Shown: piece after piece, positions 1-8,964 of the stretch | How positions within the stretch are numbered: the first letter of the stretch is position 1 | How the letters are laid out: every line of letters begins with the position of its first letter | Source: Amycolatopsis japonica | GTDB lineage: Bacteria > Actinomycetota > Actinomycetes > Mycobacteriales > Pseudonocardiaceae | Length of the DNA: 64,000 nucleotides | Direction of reading: 5' to 3' | Assembly: GCF_000732925.1 (NCBI RefSeq) | Contig: NZ_CP008953.1 | Coordinates: 4,092,001 to 4,156,000 of the forward strand | Notes under the pieces: model-generated | What the model saw: the letters and a program-made list of their open reading frames with translations, nothing else | What the model was told of the DNA's origin: nothing | The model's database searches: none | Translations under genes and position numbers: made by a program

Positions 1-1
1 T

Positions 2-2134
2 GAGCTGATCCTCGAGCACGATCCGGCGCTACTCTCCCCCGCCCGGGCGCAGTGGTTCACCCAGTCCCTGTTGCACATCCTTCGGTCCGCACTGTCCACT
101 CCGGACGCCGAATTGTCTACTTTGGACCTGATCGGCGACGAAGAACGCGCGAAGCTCGCGGAATGGGGCACCGGCGCCCCGCTACCGCCGTCCGAGGCGG
201 TCAGCGTCCCGGACGCGGTCCTGCGCCACGCCGCACGCGTCCCGGACGCGCTCGCGGTGTCGACGCTGACCTATCGCGAGCTGGTCGCGCGTGCCGACCG
301 GGTCGCCCGCGCCCTGGTCGCGGCGGGCGTCCGGCGAGGGGACGCGGTCGGGGTGTGCCTGCCCCGCGACGAACTGCTCCCCGCGATGCTGCTGGCCGTA
401 TGGCGGGCAGGCGCCGGGTATCTGCCGCTGGACCCCGACCTGCCACCCGCCCGGCTCGCCCAGCTCGTCACCGAGGCGGGTGTGAACGTCGTCCTCACGC
501 GCGGCGGCACGCGCGACATCGCCTTGCCTGGCACGGTGCTCGACGCCGATTCGGTCGCCGACGCCGAGGCGGAGCTGGTCGTGCCGAGCGGTGACTCGCT
601 GGCCTACGTGCTCTACACGTCCGGCTCGACCGGGCGGCCGAAGGGCGTCGAGGTGACGCACGCGAACCTGCACGCCTTCGTCCAGTCTCGTCAGGTGTCG
701 CACGGCATGGCGCCGGGCGACACCATGGCGGCGATCGCGCCCTTGGCGTTCGACGTCTCCGTCGAAGAACTGTGGTGGCCGCTCGCCTCGGGCGCGCGGT
801 GTGTGATCGCCGACCGCGACCAGGCTGTCGACGGCCACCAACTCGCCCGGTGGATCGCAGAAAACGGCGTCACCATCGCCGATCTGACGCCGACGAGCCT
901 GCGGATGCTGCTCGCGGCGGACTGGCCGGGCGACCCGTCCTTGCGGCTGCTGCTCGGCGGTGAGGCACTCGATCCCGACCTCGCCGCACGGGTGTTGCCG
1001 CTGGTGAGCGAGCTGTGGAACGGGTACGGCCCGACGGAGGCGACGGTCGCGGCGACCGCGCACCGGGTCACGCCCGGCGACACCTGGGTGCCGATCGGCG
1101 AACCGACGCCCGGCGCCCGCCTGTCCGTACGCGACGTCGGCGGCAGGCCCGTTCCGGCAGGCGCGATCGGCGAGCTGTGGATCGGTGGGAGCGGCGTCGC
1201 GCGCGGCTACCGCGGGCACCCGGAGCCGGCCGCGTTCGTCACCGAGGAGGACGGCCGCTGGTACCGGACGGGCGACCTCGTCCGGTGGCGGCCGGAGGGC
1301 ACGCTGGAGTTCCTCGGTCGCGCCGACGACCAGGTGAAAGTGCGCGGCAACCGCTTCGAGCTCGGCGAGATCGAGGCCGCCCTGCGGTCACTGTCCGATG
1401 TGGACGACGCGGCGGTCGCGGTGATCGCGGACGGCGGCGACGCCCACCTGGCCGGCTACCTCACGCCGGCGTCGGCCGACCCGTCGGCCGCCCAGCGACA
1501 CGTCGGACGGCTGCTGCCGGGATACATGGTGCCGAGCCGCTGGCTGACGCTCGACGCGCTTCCGTTGCTGCCCAACGGGAAGCTCGACCGGCGCGGGTTG
1601 CCTCCGGTGCCGTCCGCCACGACCGCCGCGGCGGCCCCGCTCTCAGCGGACGAGGAAGTGGTCGCCGAGGTCTGGCGATCCTGCCTGGACGTCGGCGAGA
1701 TCGGCCCGGACAGCGATTTCTTCGCCCTCGGCGGCCGGTCCCTGGCGGCGACGCGGGTGGTGGGGACGCTGCGTGAGCGGGCGGTCCACCGGATCACCGT
1801 GCGGACGCTGTTCGACCACCCGGTGCTGTCGGACTTCACCGCCCAGCTGGGCGGCCTGCGCGCCGAACCGGCGGGTCCGGTCGAAGAACTGGTGGCGGTC
1901 GTGTGGGCCCAGACACTGGGCCACGACCGGGTCGGCGCGCTGGACGACTTCCCGTCACTCGGCGGCGATCCGGCGAAGGCCGCCCAGGTTGCGGACCGCC
2001 TGTCGGCGGCGCTCGGTTTCCCGATCCCGGCGGGGAGCGTGCTGGAGCACCCGGTCTTGCGCGAGTTCGCCAAGGCACTGAACGCCATGGCCATGACGGC
2101 CCTCGAATCCGTGCCCACGGGCGGCACGGCATGA
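2..2134 (+). CDS. NRPS, partial (end of C, then A-T and a degenerate second T)
   Basis: The reading frame is open at the left edge, so the 5' end lies outside the window. The first ~35 codons read as the end of a condensation domain. A complete adenylation domain follows: core A3 YTSGSTGRPKG near 615, A5 NGYGPTEAT near 1019, A7 YRTGDL near 1262, A8 near 1330 and A10 NGKLDR near 1576. A carrier domain with a normal GGRS phosphopantetheine serine (codon 1739) follows. A second carrier-like domain (about 1880-2110) reads GGDP, with proline (codon 1970) where serine should be, so it cannot be pantetheinylated. By eye the pocket residues are D-V-E-D-L-G-G-V-A-K; two acidic residues hint at a basic substrate, but this is weak. 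It is coupled to the next gene by an ATGA overlap. Confidence 0.93.
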   Translation, partial: ELILEHDPALLSPARAQWFTQSLLHILRSALSTPDAELSTLDLIGDEERAKLAEWGTGAPLPPSEAVSVPDAVLRHAARVPDALAVSTLTYRELVARADRVARALVAAGVRRGDAVGVCLPRDELLPAMLLAVWRAGAGYLPLDPDLPPARLAQLVTEAGVNVVLTRGGTRDIALPGTVLDADSVADAEAELVVPSGDSLAYVLYTSGSTGRPKGVEVTHANLHAFVQSRQVSHGMAPGDTMAAIAPLAFDVSVEELWWPLASGARCVIADRDQAVDGHQLARWIAENGVTIADLTPTSLRMLLAADWPGDPSLRLLLGGEALDPDLAARVLPLVSELWNGYGPTEATVAATAHRVTPGDTWVPIGEPTPGARLSVRDVGGRPVPAGAIGELWIGGSGVARGYRGHPEPAAFVTEEDGRWYRTGDLVRWRPEGTLEFLGRADDQVKVRGNRFELGEIEAALRSLSDVDDAAVAVIADGGDAHLAGYLTPASADPSAAQRHVGRLLPGYMVPSRWLTLDALPLLPNGKLDRRGLPPVPSATTAAAAPLSADEEVVAEVWRSCLDVGEIGPDSDFFALGGRSLAATRVVGTLRERAVHRITVRTLFDHPVLSDFTAQLGGLRAEPAGPVEELVAVVWAQTLGHDRVGALDDFPSLGGDPAKAAQVADRLSAALGFPIPAGSVLEHPVLREFAKALNAMAMTALESVPTGGTA

Positions 2135-5100
2135 CCATCGACCAAAGGCACCACATGACCGCGGCACCGCACCTTTCCAGCCTTCTCGCGCAGCGCGCCG
2201 CAGCCGCCTTGCGCGGCGACACCACTGAGCGCCCCACGCCGCTCTCCCCCGCGCAAGCCCGGCTGTGGTTCCTCGCCCGCTTCGAACCCGACGGGCACGC
2301 CTACAACATCCCCGTCACCCTCGAACTCACCGGACCCGTCGACACCGGCGCGCTCCTCGCCGCCGTCCGGGACGTCGCACGGCGGCACGTCGTCCTCCGC
2401 AGTGTCCATCGGGAGATCGACGGCGAACCACGCGCCGTTCCCCGGTCCGCCGACGAGATCCCTGTGTCCACTGTGGACGCCCTCGGCACAGGAACCGACC
2501 GGCCCTTCGCGCTCGCCGACGAGCCGCCCATGCGGGCCACGCTCTTCCCGGCCGCGGAAGACCGTCACCTGCTGGAACTGACCTTCCACCACATCGCCAT
2601 GGACGCCGCCTCGGTCGACGTCGTGCTCGAAGATCTCGCCGCCTGCTATGCCGCCCGGCTCGGCCTCCGTCCCGCACCTGAACCGCCGGACCGCCAGTAC
2701 GCGGACTTCACGCCTCCCCTGCCGCATGAGGACGATCTGGCCTGGTGGTGTCGGCAGCTCGCGGGGACGGGGGTGCTGGAACTGCCCGTCGACCGGCCGC
2801 GTCCGGTCGTCGCCTCCGGCGAAGGCGCCGAGGTGCCCGTCGAGATCCCGCCGGGGCTCACCGACCGGATCCAGGACGTCGCCAGGGAGACCGGCTGCAC
2901 GCCCTTCGCCGTCCTTCTCGCCTGCTGGCAGGCACTGCTCGGACGTCTCGCGGGCACGGACGACGTCGCGGTCGGTGTCCCGGAATCGGGACGACGACAG
3001 CCCGGATCGGAACGGATCGTCGGCTGTTTCGTCGACACCCTCGTGCTGCGCACGGATCTCTCCGGCGTCACCACCGGCCGCACCCTGCTCGCCGCCGTCC
3101 GCGACACCGTGCTCGACGCCTTCTCGCACCCGGATGTGCCCTTCGAGCGCATCGTCGAACGGCTCGCGCCCAAGCGGAGCCTCGACGCCTCACCGATCTT
3201 CCAGGTCATGCTCAACGTCCTCGACGACCCGCCGGGCACGCCCGAGTGGCCAGGGCTCGACGCGCGGGTGCTCCCGGCGCCGGTGCGCGGCGTCAAATTC
3301 GATCTGAATCTCGCACTGTCCCGGGTGGACGGTGCCTACCGCGGTGGGCTGTCCTTCCGCACGGACCTGTTCGATCCCGGCACGGCCGAACGGATCGCCC
3401 GGTGGTTCGTCGCGCTCCTCGACGGCGTCACCGCCGATCTCGACCGGCCGGTCGCCGGCGTCCCCCTCGAAACGGTGACCGGTCCCGTGCTCGCCGGGCC
3501 CGCGCCGGAGAACACCGAATACCCGCCGGTGCACGTGCTCATCGAGCGGACCGCCGGCCGCGTCCCGGACGCGGTCGCGGTCGTCGGCGGGACCGGTTCG
3601 CTGACCTACCGGCAGCTCGACGAGCGGGCCAACCGGCTCGCGCATCGGCTGCGTGAACTGGGCGTGCGCGCCGACGAGCCGGTCGGGATGTTGCTGGAGC
3701 AGGGCACCGATGTCGCGGTCGCGGTGCTGGGCATCATGAAGTCCGGTGGGGCGTATCTGCCGATGGACACCACCTACCCGCCGTCGCGGGTGGCGGCCAT
3801 CCTTCGCACCGCGAAGGCCCGGATCCTGCTCATCCAGCCCGGCCTCGACATCACCGTTCCCGATGTCACCGTCCTGACCGTCGACGACGCCGTCGCGGGT
3901 CAGCCCGCCACACGGCCGGGCGTCCCGGTCGCGGGGCACGACCTGATCCACGTGATCTTCACGTCCGGTTCGACCGGTGCGCCGAAGGGTGTCGCGGTCG
4001 AGCACCGCAATGTCGCGCATTACCTCGCCGGGATGCTGCCGCGGCTCGGTGATGTGGCGGGCGCGTCGTTCGCGGTGGTCTCCACGCCGGCGGCCGACTT
4101 CGGCCTCACCTGCGTCTATGGCGCCCTCACCACCGGCGGCACGGTGCATCTGGTCGAGCGGGACACCGCGATGGACCCGGAATCCTTCGCCCGCTACCTG
4201 GCGGAGCATCCGGTCGACGTGCTCAAGTGCGTGCCCAGTCACCTGGAACTCCTGGCGCGTCACGGAGATCTGGCCTCGGTGCTGCCGCGCGCGTTGCTCA
4301 TCCTGGCGGGCGAGGCCTGCCCATGGTCACTGGTCGAACGTGCCGAAGCGGCCCGGCCCGGGCTGCGCGTGCAGAGCCACTACGGGCACACCGAAAGCAC
4401 GATGATCTCGATGACCTGCGACGTGGCCGCCATCCCCGGCCACGAGCGGGACGGCTACGTACCGCTCGGCACCCCGCTGCCCGGCGTGGTCGGCTACCTC
4501 GTCGACCGTGCCGGTGCGGTGGTGCCGCCCGGGATGACCGGCGAGCTGGTGATCGGCGGACCGCAGATCACCAGCGGCTATCTCGGCGACGACACCCAGA
4601 CCGCCGACAGGTTCAGGCCGGACCCGCTCGGCGCGGGGGTCCGGTGCTTCCGCAGCGGGGATCTGCTGCGTGTGCGCGCCGACGGCACTGTGCAGTTCCG
4701 TGGCCGGGCCGACGACCAGGTGAAGGTTCGCGGCAACCGGGTCGAGCTGGGCGAGGTCACCGCCGCGCTGCGGGACGTCGACGGGGTGGCCGAGGCCGTG
4801 GTGCTGCCGGTCGGTGACGGCCTCGACCGGCGTCTGGCCGCGTGGCTCGTCGGGCCGGGGCTCGACGTGGCGACCGTGCGCCGGACACTGCGCGAACGCC
4901 TGCCGGACTACATGGTGCCCGCCTCGCTGACCGTGCTGGAACGCTTGCCGCTCAACGCCAACGGCAAGATCGACCGCGCCGCGCTCCCTCAGGCCTCCGC
5001 GCCCGCCCCGGCGGTGCGCCGCCCGGTCGCCACCCCGGCGGAACGGCTGGTCGCCCGGGTCTGGACAGAGGTCCTCGACCGGTCCGACGTCGGCGCGGAC

Positions 5101-8100
5101 GACGACTTCTTCGCCGTGGGTGGCCATTCGTTCGCCGCGGTCCGGGTCGCCGGACGGCTCGGCGAGGCGCTGCACCGGGAGGTGTCGGTGCGGACGCTGT
5201 TCGAGTATCCGGTGCTCGCGGATCTGGCCGCGGTGCTGGAGGCCGACACCGGCGGGGTGTCCGGCGGCGCGCCGATCCCCGTGCGCCCCGATCCCGAGGC
5301 GCCTGCTCCGCTGTCTTCCGCGCAGGCCCGGCTGTGGTTCCTCGATCTGCTGGAGCCCGGATCCGCCTACAACAGGGACATCGTGCTGCGCCTGCGCGGC
5401 GAACTGGACACCGACGCCCTGGCCCGCGCGGTGCGCGAGGTCGCGGCCAGGCACGTGGTGCTGCGCAGCGTGATCGAAGACCGCGACGGCACCCCGATGG
5501 CCGTCCCGCTGCCCCCGGACGCGATCGAACTGTCCATTGTGGATACGGATGACGCCATGGCCGCGTATCAGGCCGAGGTGGAACGGCCCTTCTCGCTCGA
5601 CCGTGAGCCGCCATGGCGGGCGAAGCTGTTCCGTGTCGCCGAGGACGACCACGTCCTGGCGATCACCATCCACCACATCGCCACCGACAACTGGTCGCGG
5701 GGCATCATCGGCACCGACCTCGCGGACGCCTACAGCGGCCGGACGCAGAACCCGGTTCCCGTGCAGTACGCGGATTACGCGGCCTGGCAGGCCACGCGGC
5801 AACGTCCGGAAGACCTCGACTGGTGGTGCGAGCGCCTCGCCGGGCTTCCACCCCTCCTCACCCTGCCCACCGACCGGCCCCGGCCGCCGGTGGCCGCCTG
5901 GTCCGGCGGGCACGTCCGCTACACGCTCCCCGCCGGTCTCACCGCGACGCTCCGCCGTGTCGCCGGCGAGACGGGCACGACCCCGTTCATGGTGCTGCTC
6001 GCCGGCTGGCAGGTTCTGCTCGGCAGGCTCGCGGGCGCCGACGACGTCGCCATCGGCGTGCCGGAGGCCGGACGCCATCACTCGGGTGTCGAAGCCACGG
6101 TCGGCTGCTTCGTCAACACGCTCGTGCTGCGCACCGATCTGGGTGGCGAGCCGACCGTGCGCGAACTCCTCGGCCGGGTCCGGGAGACCGTGCTCGGCGC
6201 GTTCGCGCACGCGGAAACGCCGCTGGAAGCGATCATCGAGCGGCTCAGACCGGACCGCACGATGTCCGCGACGCCGCTGTTCCAGGTGCTGCTCAACGTC
6301 CTCGACCAGCCCGCGCCGGAGCCGGTCATCCCCGGTCTCGACGTCACGCCGCTGCCCTCGGCCACCGAACGCGTGAAATTCGACCTCAGCATGGCGCTGG
6401 TCAACGTCGGCGACACCTACTCGGGCGAACTCGCCTACCGGACCGATCTGTTCGACGCCTCGACCGCCGAACGGATCGTCGCGGACTTCCAGGATCTGCT
6501 CGAAGTTCTTCTGTCCGATGTGGACGCCACGGTCGGCGTCACGGTCGTCCCCGGCGAGACGGTCGTCCCCGCCGCGGCGAAGCGAGGAGGCGGCGTCCCG
6601 GCGACACCGTCCGAACAGCGGGTCGCCCAGGTCTGGGCGCAGGTGCTCGAGGTGCCCGAGGTCGGCGTCGACGACGACTTCTTCGCGCTCGGCGGGCATT
6701 CGTTCACCGCGGTGCGCGCGGTGCGGTTGCTCGACGAGCGGTTGCGCGTCATCGACCTGTTCCTGCGCCCGACCGTCCGCGAACTGGCCGCCTACCTCGA
6801 CGCGGGCGAGGAGACCGGCGGCATGCTCCACCGTCTTTCCCCGGCGCGGGCGGGCGCGGCGGAGGCGACGTTGATCTGCGTGCCGTACGGCGGTGCCTCG
6901 GCTGCGGTGTTCCAGCCCCTGGCCAACGAGCTGGACGGCGTCGACGTCCGCGCGGTCGAACTGCCCGGCCACGACGTCGCCCGCCCGGACGAGGAGTTCG
7001 GCACGATCGACGAGATCGTGGCCGCCCTCGCGGACGAGATCGGCCGGACGGTCACCGGGCCCGTCGCGGTGTACGGGCATTGCGTCGGTTCGGCGGTCGC
7101 CACGGCGCTGGCCGCGCGGCTGGAGGCCGACGGCCGGACCGTCCTGGGCGTGGTCGTCGCGGGCAGCTTCCCGGCCGCCCGCCTGCCTGGCCGTCTTTCC
7201 GCCTGGCTGCAACGGAAGTTCCCGCGCGAGCGGTGGGTGTCCGACCGGCTCTACCGAGACACGCTCCGCGCGGGCGGCGGCCTCCTCGACGACATGGACG
7301 AGAAGGCGAGCACCGCGATGCTGCGGGGCCTGCGGCACGACGCCGCGCAGGCGCAGGCCTGGTTCGGCCGCGAACTCGGTACCGAGACCCGGCTGTCCGC
7401 GCCGATCCTGTGCGTGGTCGGGGCGAGCGACCCGGCGACCGAGCTGTACCGGGAACGCCACCGGGAGTGGGGTGCCTTCGCCGACCGCGTCGATCTCGCC
7501 GTCCTCCCGAAGGCGGGCCACTACTTCCTTCGCCACCAGGCCGCGGAGGTCGCCGGCATCCTGCGGACGCGGCTTACCCAGTGGGCCGCAGGGGAACTGC
7601 CGCCGCGGGTGGACGACGTCCCGGTGGCCGACGGCCGCCGCGGGTTGCGCGCGTTCTACACCGTCGCCGGTGGCCAGGCGATGTCGATGATCGGCAACGA
7701 ACTCAGCTCGTTCGCACTCGGTGTCTGGGCCTACCAACGCAGCGGTCGGGTGTTCGACCTCGCGCTCGTGGTGCTCCTGGCCCGGCTGCCGAGCATGCTG
7801 CTGACCCCGGTCGGCGGCGCGCTGGCCGACCGGTTCGACCGCCGCCGGATCATGCTGGCCTGCGATCTGGTGAGCGGGGCGGCGATGGTCGCGCTCGCCG
7901 TCCTCGTCGCACTGGGGCGGCTGGACCTGCCGACGGTCTGCGTGATCGTCGGGGTGACGTCGCTGGCGTCGGCGTTCCACCGGCCCGCGTACCTCGCCGC
8001 GATCGCCCAGCTGGTGCCGAAGCCGTACCTGCCGCAGGCGAACGCGCTGGCCGACATCGGGATCGGGCTCGGCACCGTGCTCGGCCCGATCCTCGGCGGT

Positions 8101-8964
8101 GTCCTCATGGGACTGTCCGGCCTCACCTCGGTCGTCGTGGTCGACGCCGCCACGTTCGCCGTCGGCGTTGTGACACTCCTGGCCGTGCGCTTCCCAGACC
8201 GGCTCTTCTTCACCCGCCAGGAGCCGTTCCGCAAGGCCCTCACCGGCGGCTTCCTGTTCGTGCTGCGCCGCAAACCCCTGCTGGCGATGGTCGGCTATTT
8301 CGCCGTGGTCAACTACTTCACCGCGCTGATGTGGGTGGTCATCACGCCGCTGGTGCTGTCGATCGGGAGTCCCGGCGAGCTCGGGTTCGTCAGCGCCGCC
8401 GGTGGTGTCGGTGCCGCGGTGGGAGCCGTGGTGGTGATCTGGTGGGGCGGAACGAAACGCCGCGCGACCGGGATGATCGGGTTCGTCATCGGCTCCGGTC
8501 TCGGGGTGCTGCTGATGGGGGTCTGGCCGTCGGCGCTGGTCATCGCGGCGGGTCTGTTCATCCGGCTGGCCTGTATGAGCATCGGTAACGCGCACTGGCT
8601 GTCGATCATCCAGACGAAGGTGGGCCAGCATCTGCAGGGCCGGGTGCTCGCCATCAACGTCATGCTGGCCACGGCCATGTCGCCGCTCGGGTTCCTCACG
8701 GCCGGTGCGCTGTCCGACTGGTTCAGTCCGCTCGCCCGCGGGTTCGGCGCGCTGGATCCGGTCACGGCCAACGATGCCCACGCCGGGGTCGCCGCGCTGA
8801 TGGTGTTCTCCGGGATCGTCCTGGTCGTCTGGGGTGTGCTCGGGCTGCGGTACCGGCGGCTGCGGGACATCGAGGATCTCCTGCCGGACGCCGCCCCGCC
8901 CACCGAGGTCGACGCCGACCTCGACCGTGTCCAGGCGCTCGCCGACCGGGCGGTGGCCCGATGA
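2131..8964 (+). CDS. NRPS fused to MFS exporter (C-A-T-C-T-TE-MFS)
   Basis: The protein is 2277 residues. C1 (~36-450, HHIAMDA) is followed by A (~464-945), T1 (~970-1040, GGHS with Ser1000), C2 (~1060-1475, HHIATDN), T2 (~1490-1560, Ser1524) and TE (~1580-1820). The TE nucleophile elbow is GHCVG with Cys1651; the likely His is 1797 in AGHYF. Residues ~1840-2250 form a complete MFS permease (repeated hydrophobic helices, loop motif GGALADRFDRRR). No stop or start separates TE from MFS. The second C-T module has no A domain. The A domain reads HYGHTE at core A5; pocket residues by eye are D-F-T-K-I-A-H-M-I-K, closest to Asp-type codes. The ATG at 2131 overlaps the upstream stop; 2155 is an alternative. 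It would elongate, release and perhaps export the peptide, anchored at the membrane. Confidence 0.93.
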   Translation: MTIDQRHHMTAAPHLSSLLAQRAAAALRGDTTERPTPLSPAQARLWFLARFEPDGHAYNIPVTLELTGPVDTGALLAAVRDVARRHVVLRSVHREIDGEPRAVPRSADEIPVSTVDALGTGTDRPFALADEPPMRATLFPAAEDRHLLELTFHHIAMDAASVDVVLEDLAACYAARLGLRPAPEPPDRQYADFTPPLPHEDDLAWWCRQLAGTGVLELPVDRPRPVVASGEGAEVPVEIPPGLTDRIQDVARETGCTPFAVLLACWQALLGRLAGTDDVAVGVPESGRRQPGSERIVGCFVDTLVLRTDLSGVTTGRTLLAAVRDTVLDAFSHPDVPFERIVERLAPKRSLDASPIFQVMLNVLDDPPGTPEWPGLDARVLPAPVRGVKFDLNLALSRVDGAYRGGLSFRTDLFDPGTAERIARWFVALLDGVTADLDRPVAGVPLETVTGPVLAGPAPENTEYPPVHVLIERTAGRVPDAVAVVGGTGSLTYRQLDERANRLAHRLRELGVRADEPVGMLLEQGTDVAVAVLGIMKSGGAYLPMDTTYPPSRVAAILRTAKARILLIQPGLDITVPDVTVLTVDDAVAGQPATRPGVPVAGHDLIHVIFTSGSTGAPKGVAVEHRNVAHYLAGMLPRLGDVAGASFAVVSTPAADFGLTCVYGALTTGGTVHLVERDTAMDPESFARYLAEHPVDVLKCVPSHLELLARHGDLASVLPRALLILAGEACPWSLVERAEAARPGLRVQSHYGHTESTMISMTCDVAAIPGHERDGYVPLGTPLPGVVGYLVDRAGAVVPPGMTGELVIGGPQITSGYLGDDTQTADRFRPDPLGAGVRCFRSGDLLRVRADGTVQFRGRADDQVKVRGNRVELGEVTAALRDVDGVAEAVVLPVGDGLDRRLAAWLVGPGLDVATVRRTLRERLPDYMVPASLTVLERLPLNANGKIDRAALPQASAPAPAVRRPVATPAERLVARVWTEVLDRSDVGADDDFFAVGGHSFAAVRVAGRLGEALHREVSVRTLFEYPVLADLAAVLEADTGGVSGGAPIPVRPDPEAPAPLSSAQARLWFLDLLEPGSAYNRDIVLRLRGELDTDALARAVREVAARHVVLRSVIEDRDGTPMAVPLPPDAIELSIVDTDDAMAAYQAEVERPFSLDREPPWRAKLFRVAEDDHVLAITIHHIATDNWSRGIIGTDLADAYSGRTQNPVPVQYADYAAWQATRQRPEDLDWWCERLAGLPPLLTLPTDRPRPPVAAWSGGHVRYTLPAGLTATLRRVAGETGTTPFMVLLAGWQVLLGRLAGADDVAIGVPEAGRHHSGVEATVGCFVNTLVLRTDLGGEPTVRELLGRVRETVLGAFAHAETPLEAIIERLRPDRTMSATPLFQVLLNVLDQPAPEPVIPGLDVTPLPSATERVKFDLSMALVNVGDTYSGELAYRTDLFDASTAERIVADFQDLLEVLLSDVDATVGVTVVPGETVVPAAAKRGGGVPATPSEQRVAQVWAQVLEVPEVGVDDDFFALGGHSFTAVRAVRLLDERLRVIDLFLRPTVRELAAYLDAGEETGGMLHRLSPARAGAAEATLICVPYGGASAAVFQPLANELDGVDVRAVELPGHDVARPDEEFGTIDEIVAALADEIGRTVTGPVAVYGHCVGSAVATALAARLEADGRTVLGVVVAGSFPAARLPGRLSAWLQRKFPRERWVSDRLYRDTLRAGGGLLDDMDEKASTAMLRGLRHDAAQAQAWFGRELGTETRLSAPILCVVGASDPATELYRERHREWGAFADRVDLAVLPKAGHYFLRHQAAEVAGILRTRLTQWAAGELPPRVDDVPVADGRRGLRAFYTVAGGQAMSMIGNELSSFALGVWAYQRSGRVFDLALVVLLARLPSMLLTPVGGALADRFDRRRIMLACDLVSGAAMVALAVLVALGRLDLPTVCVIVGVTSLASAFHRPAYLAAIAQLVPKPYLPQANALADIGIGLGTVLGPILGGVLMGLSGLTSVVVVDAATFAVGVVTLLAVRFPDRLFFTRQEPFRKALTGGFLFVLRRKPLLAMVGYFAVVNYFTALMWVVITPLVLSIGSPGELGFVSAAGGVGAAVGAVVVIWWGGTKRRATGMIGFVIGSGLGVLLMGVWPSALVIAAGLFIRLACMSIGNAHWLSIIQTKVGQHLQGRVLAINVMLATAMSPLGFLTAGALSDWFSPLARGFGALDPVTANDAHAGVAALMVFSGIVLVVWGVLGLRYRRLRDIEDLLPDAAPPTEVDADLDRVQALADRAVAR

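Noticed and set aside
4327..8781. A 1484-codon open frame on the minus strand
   Set aside because: It is antisense to the NRPS-MFS gene, rich in Arg/His/Asp-type shadow composition, with no domain; a GC-bias artefact.
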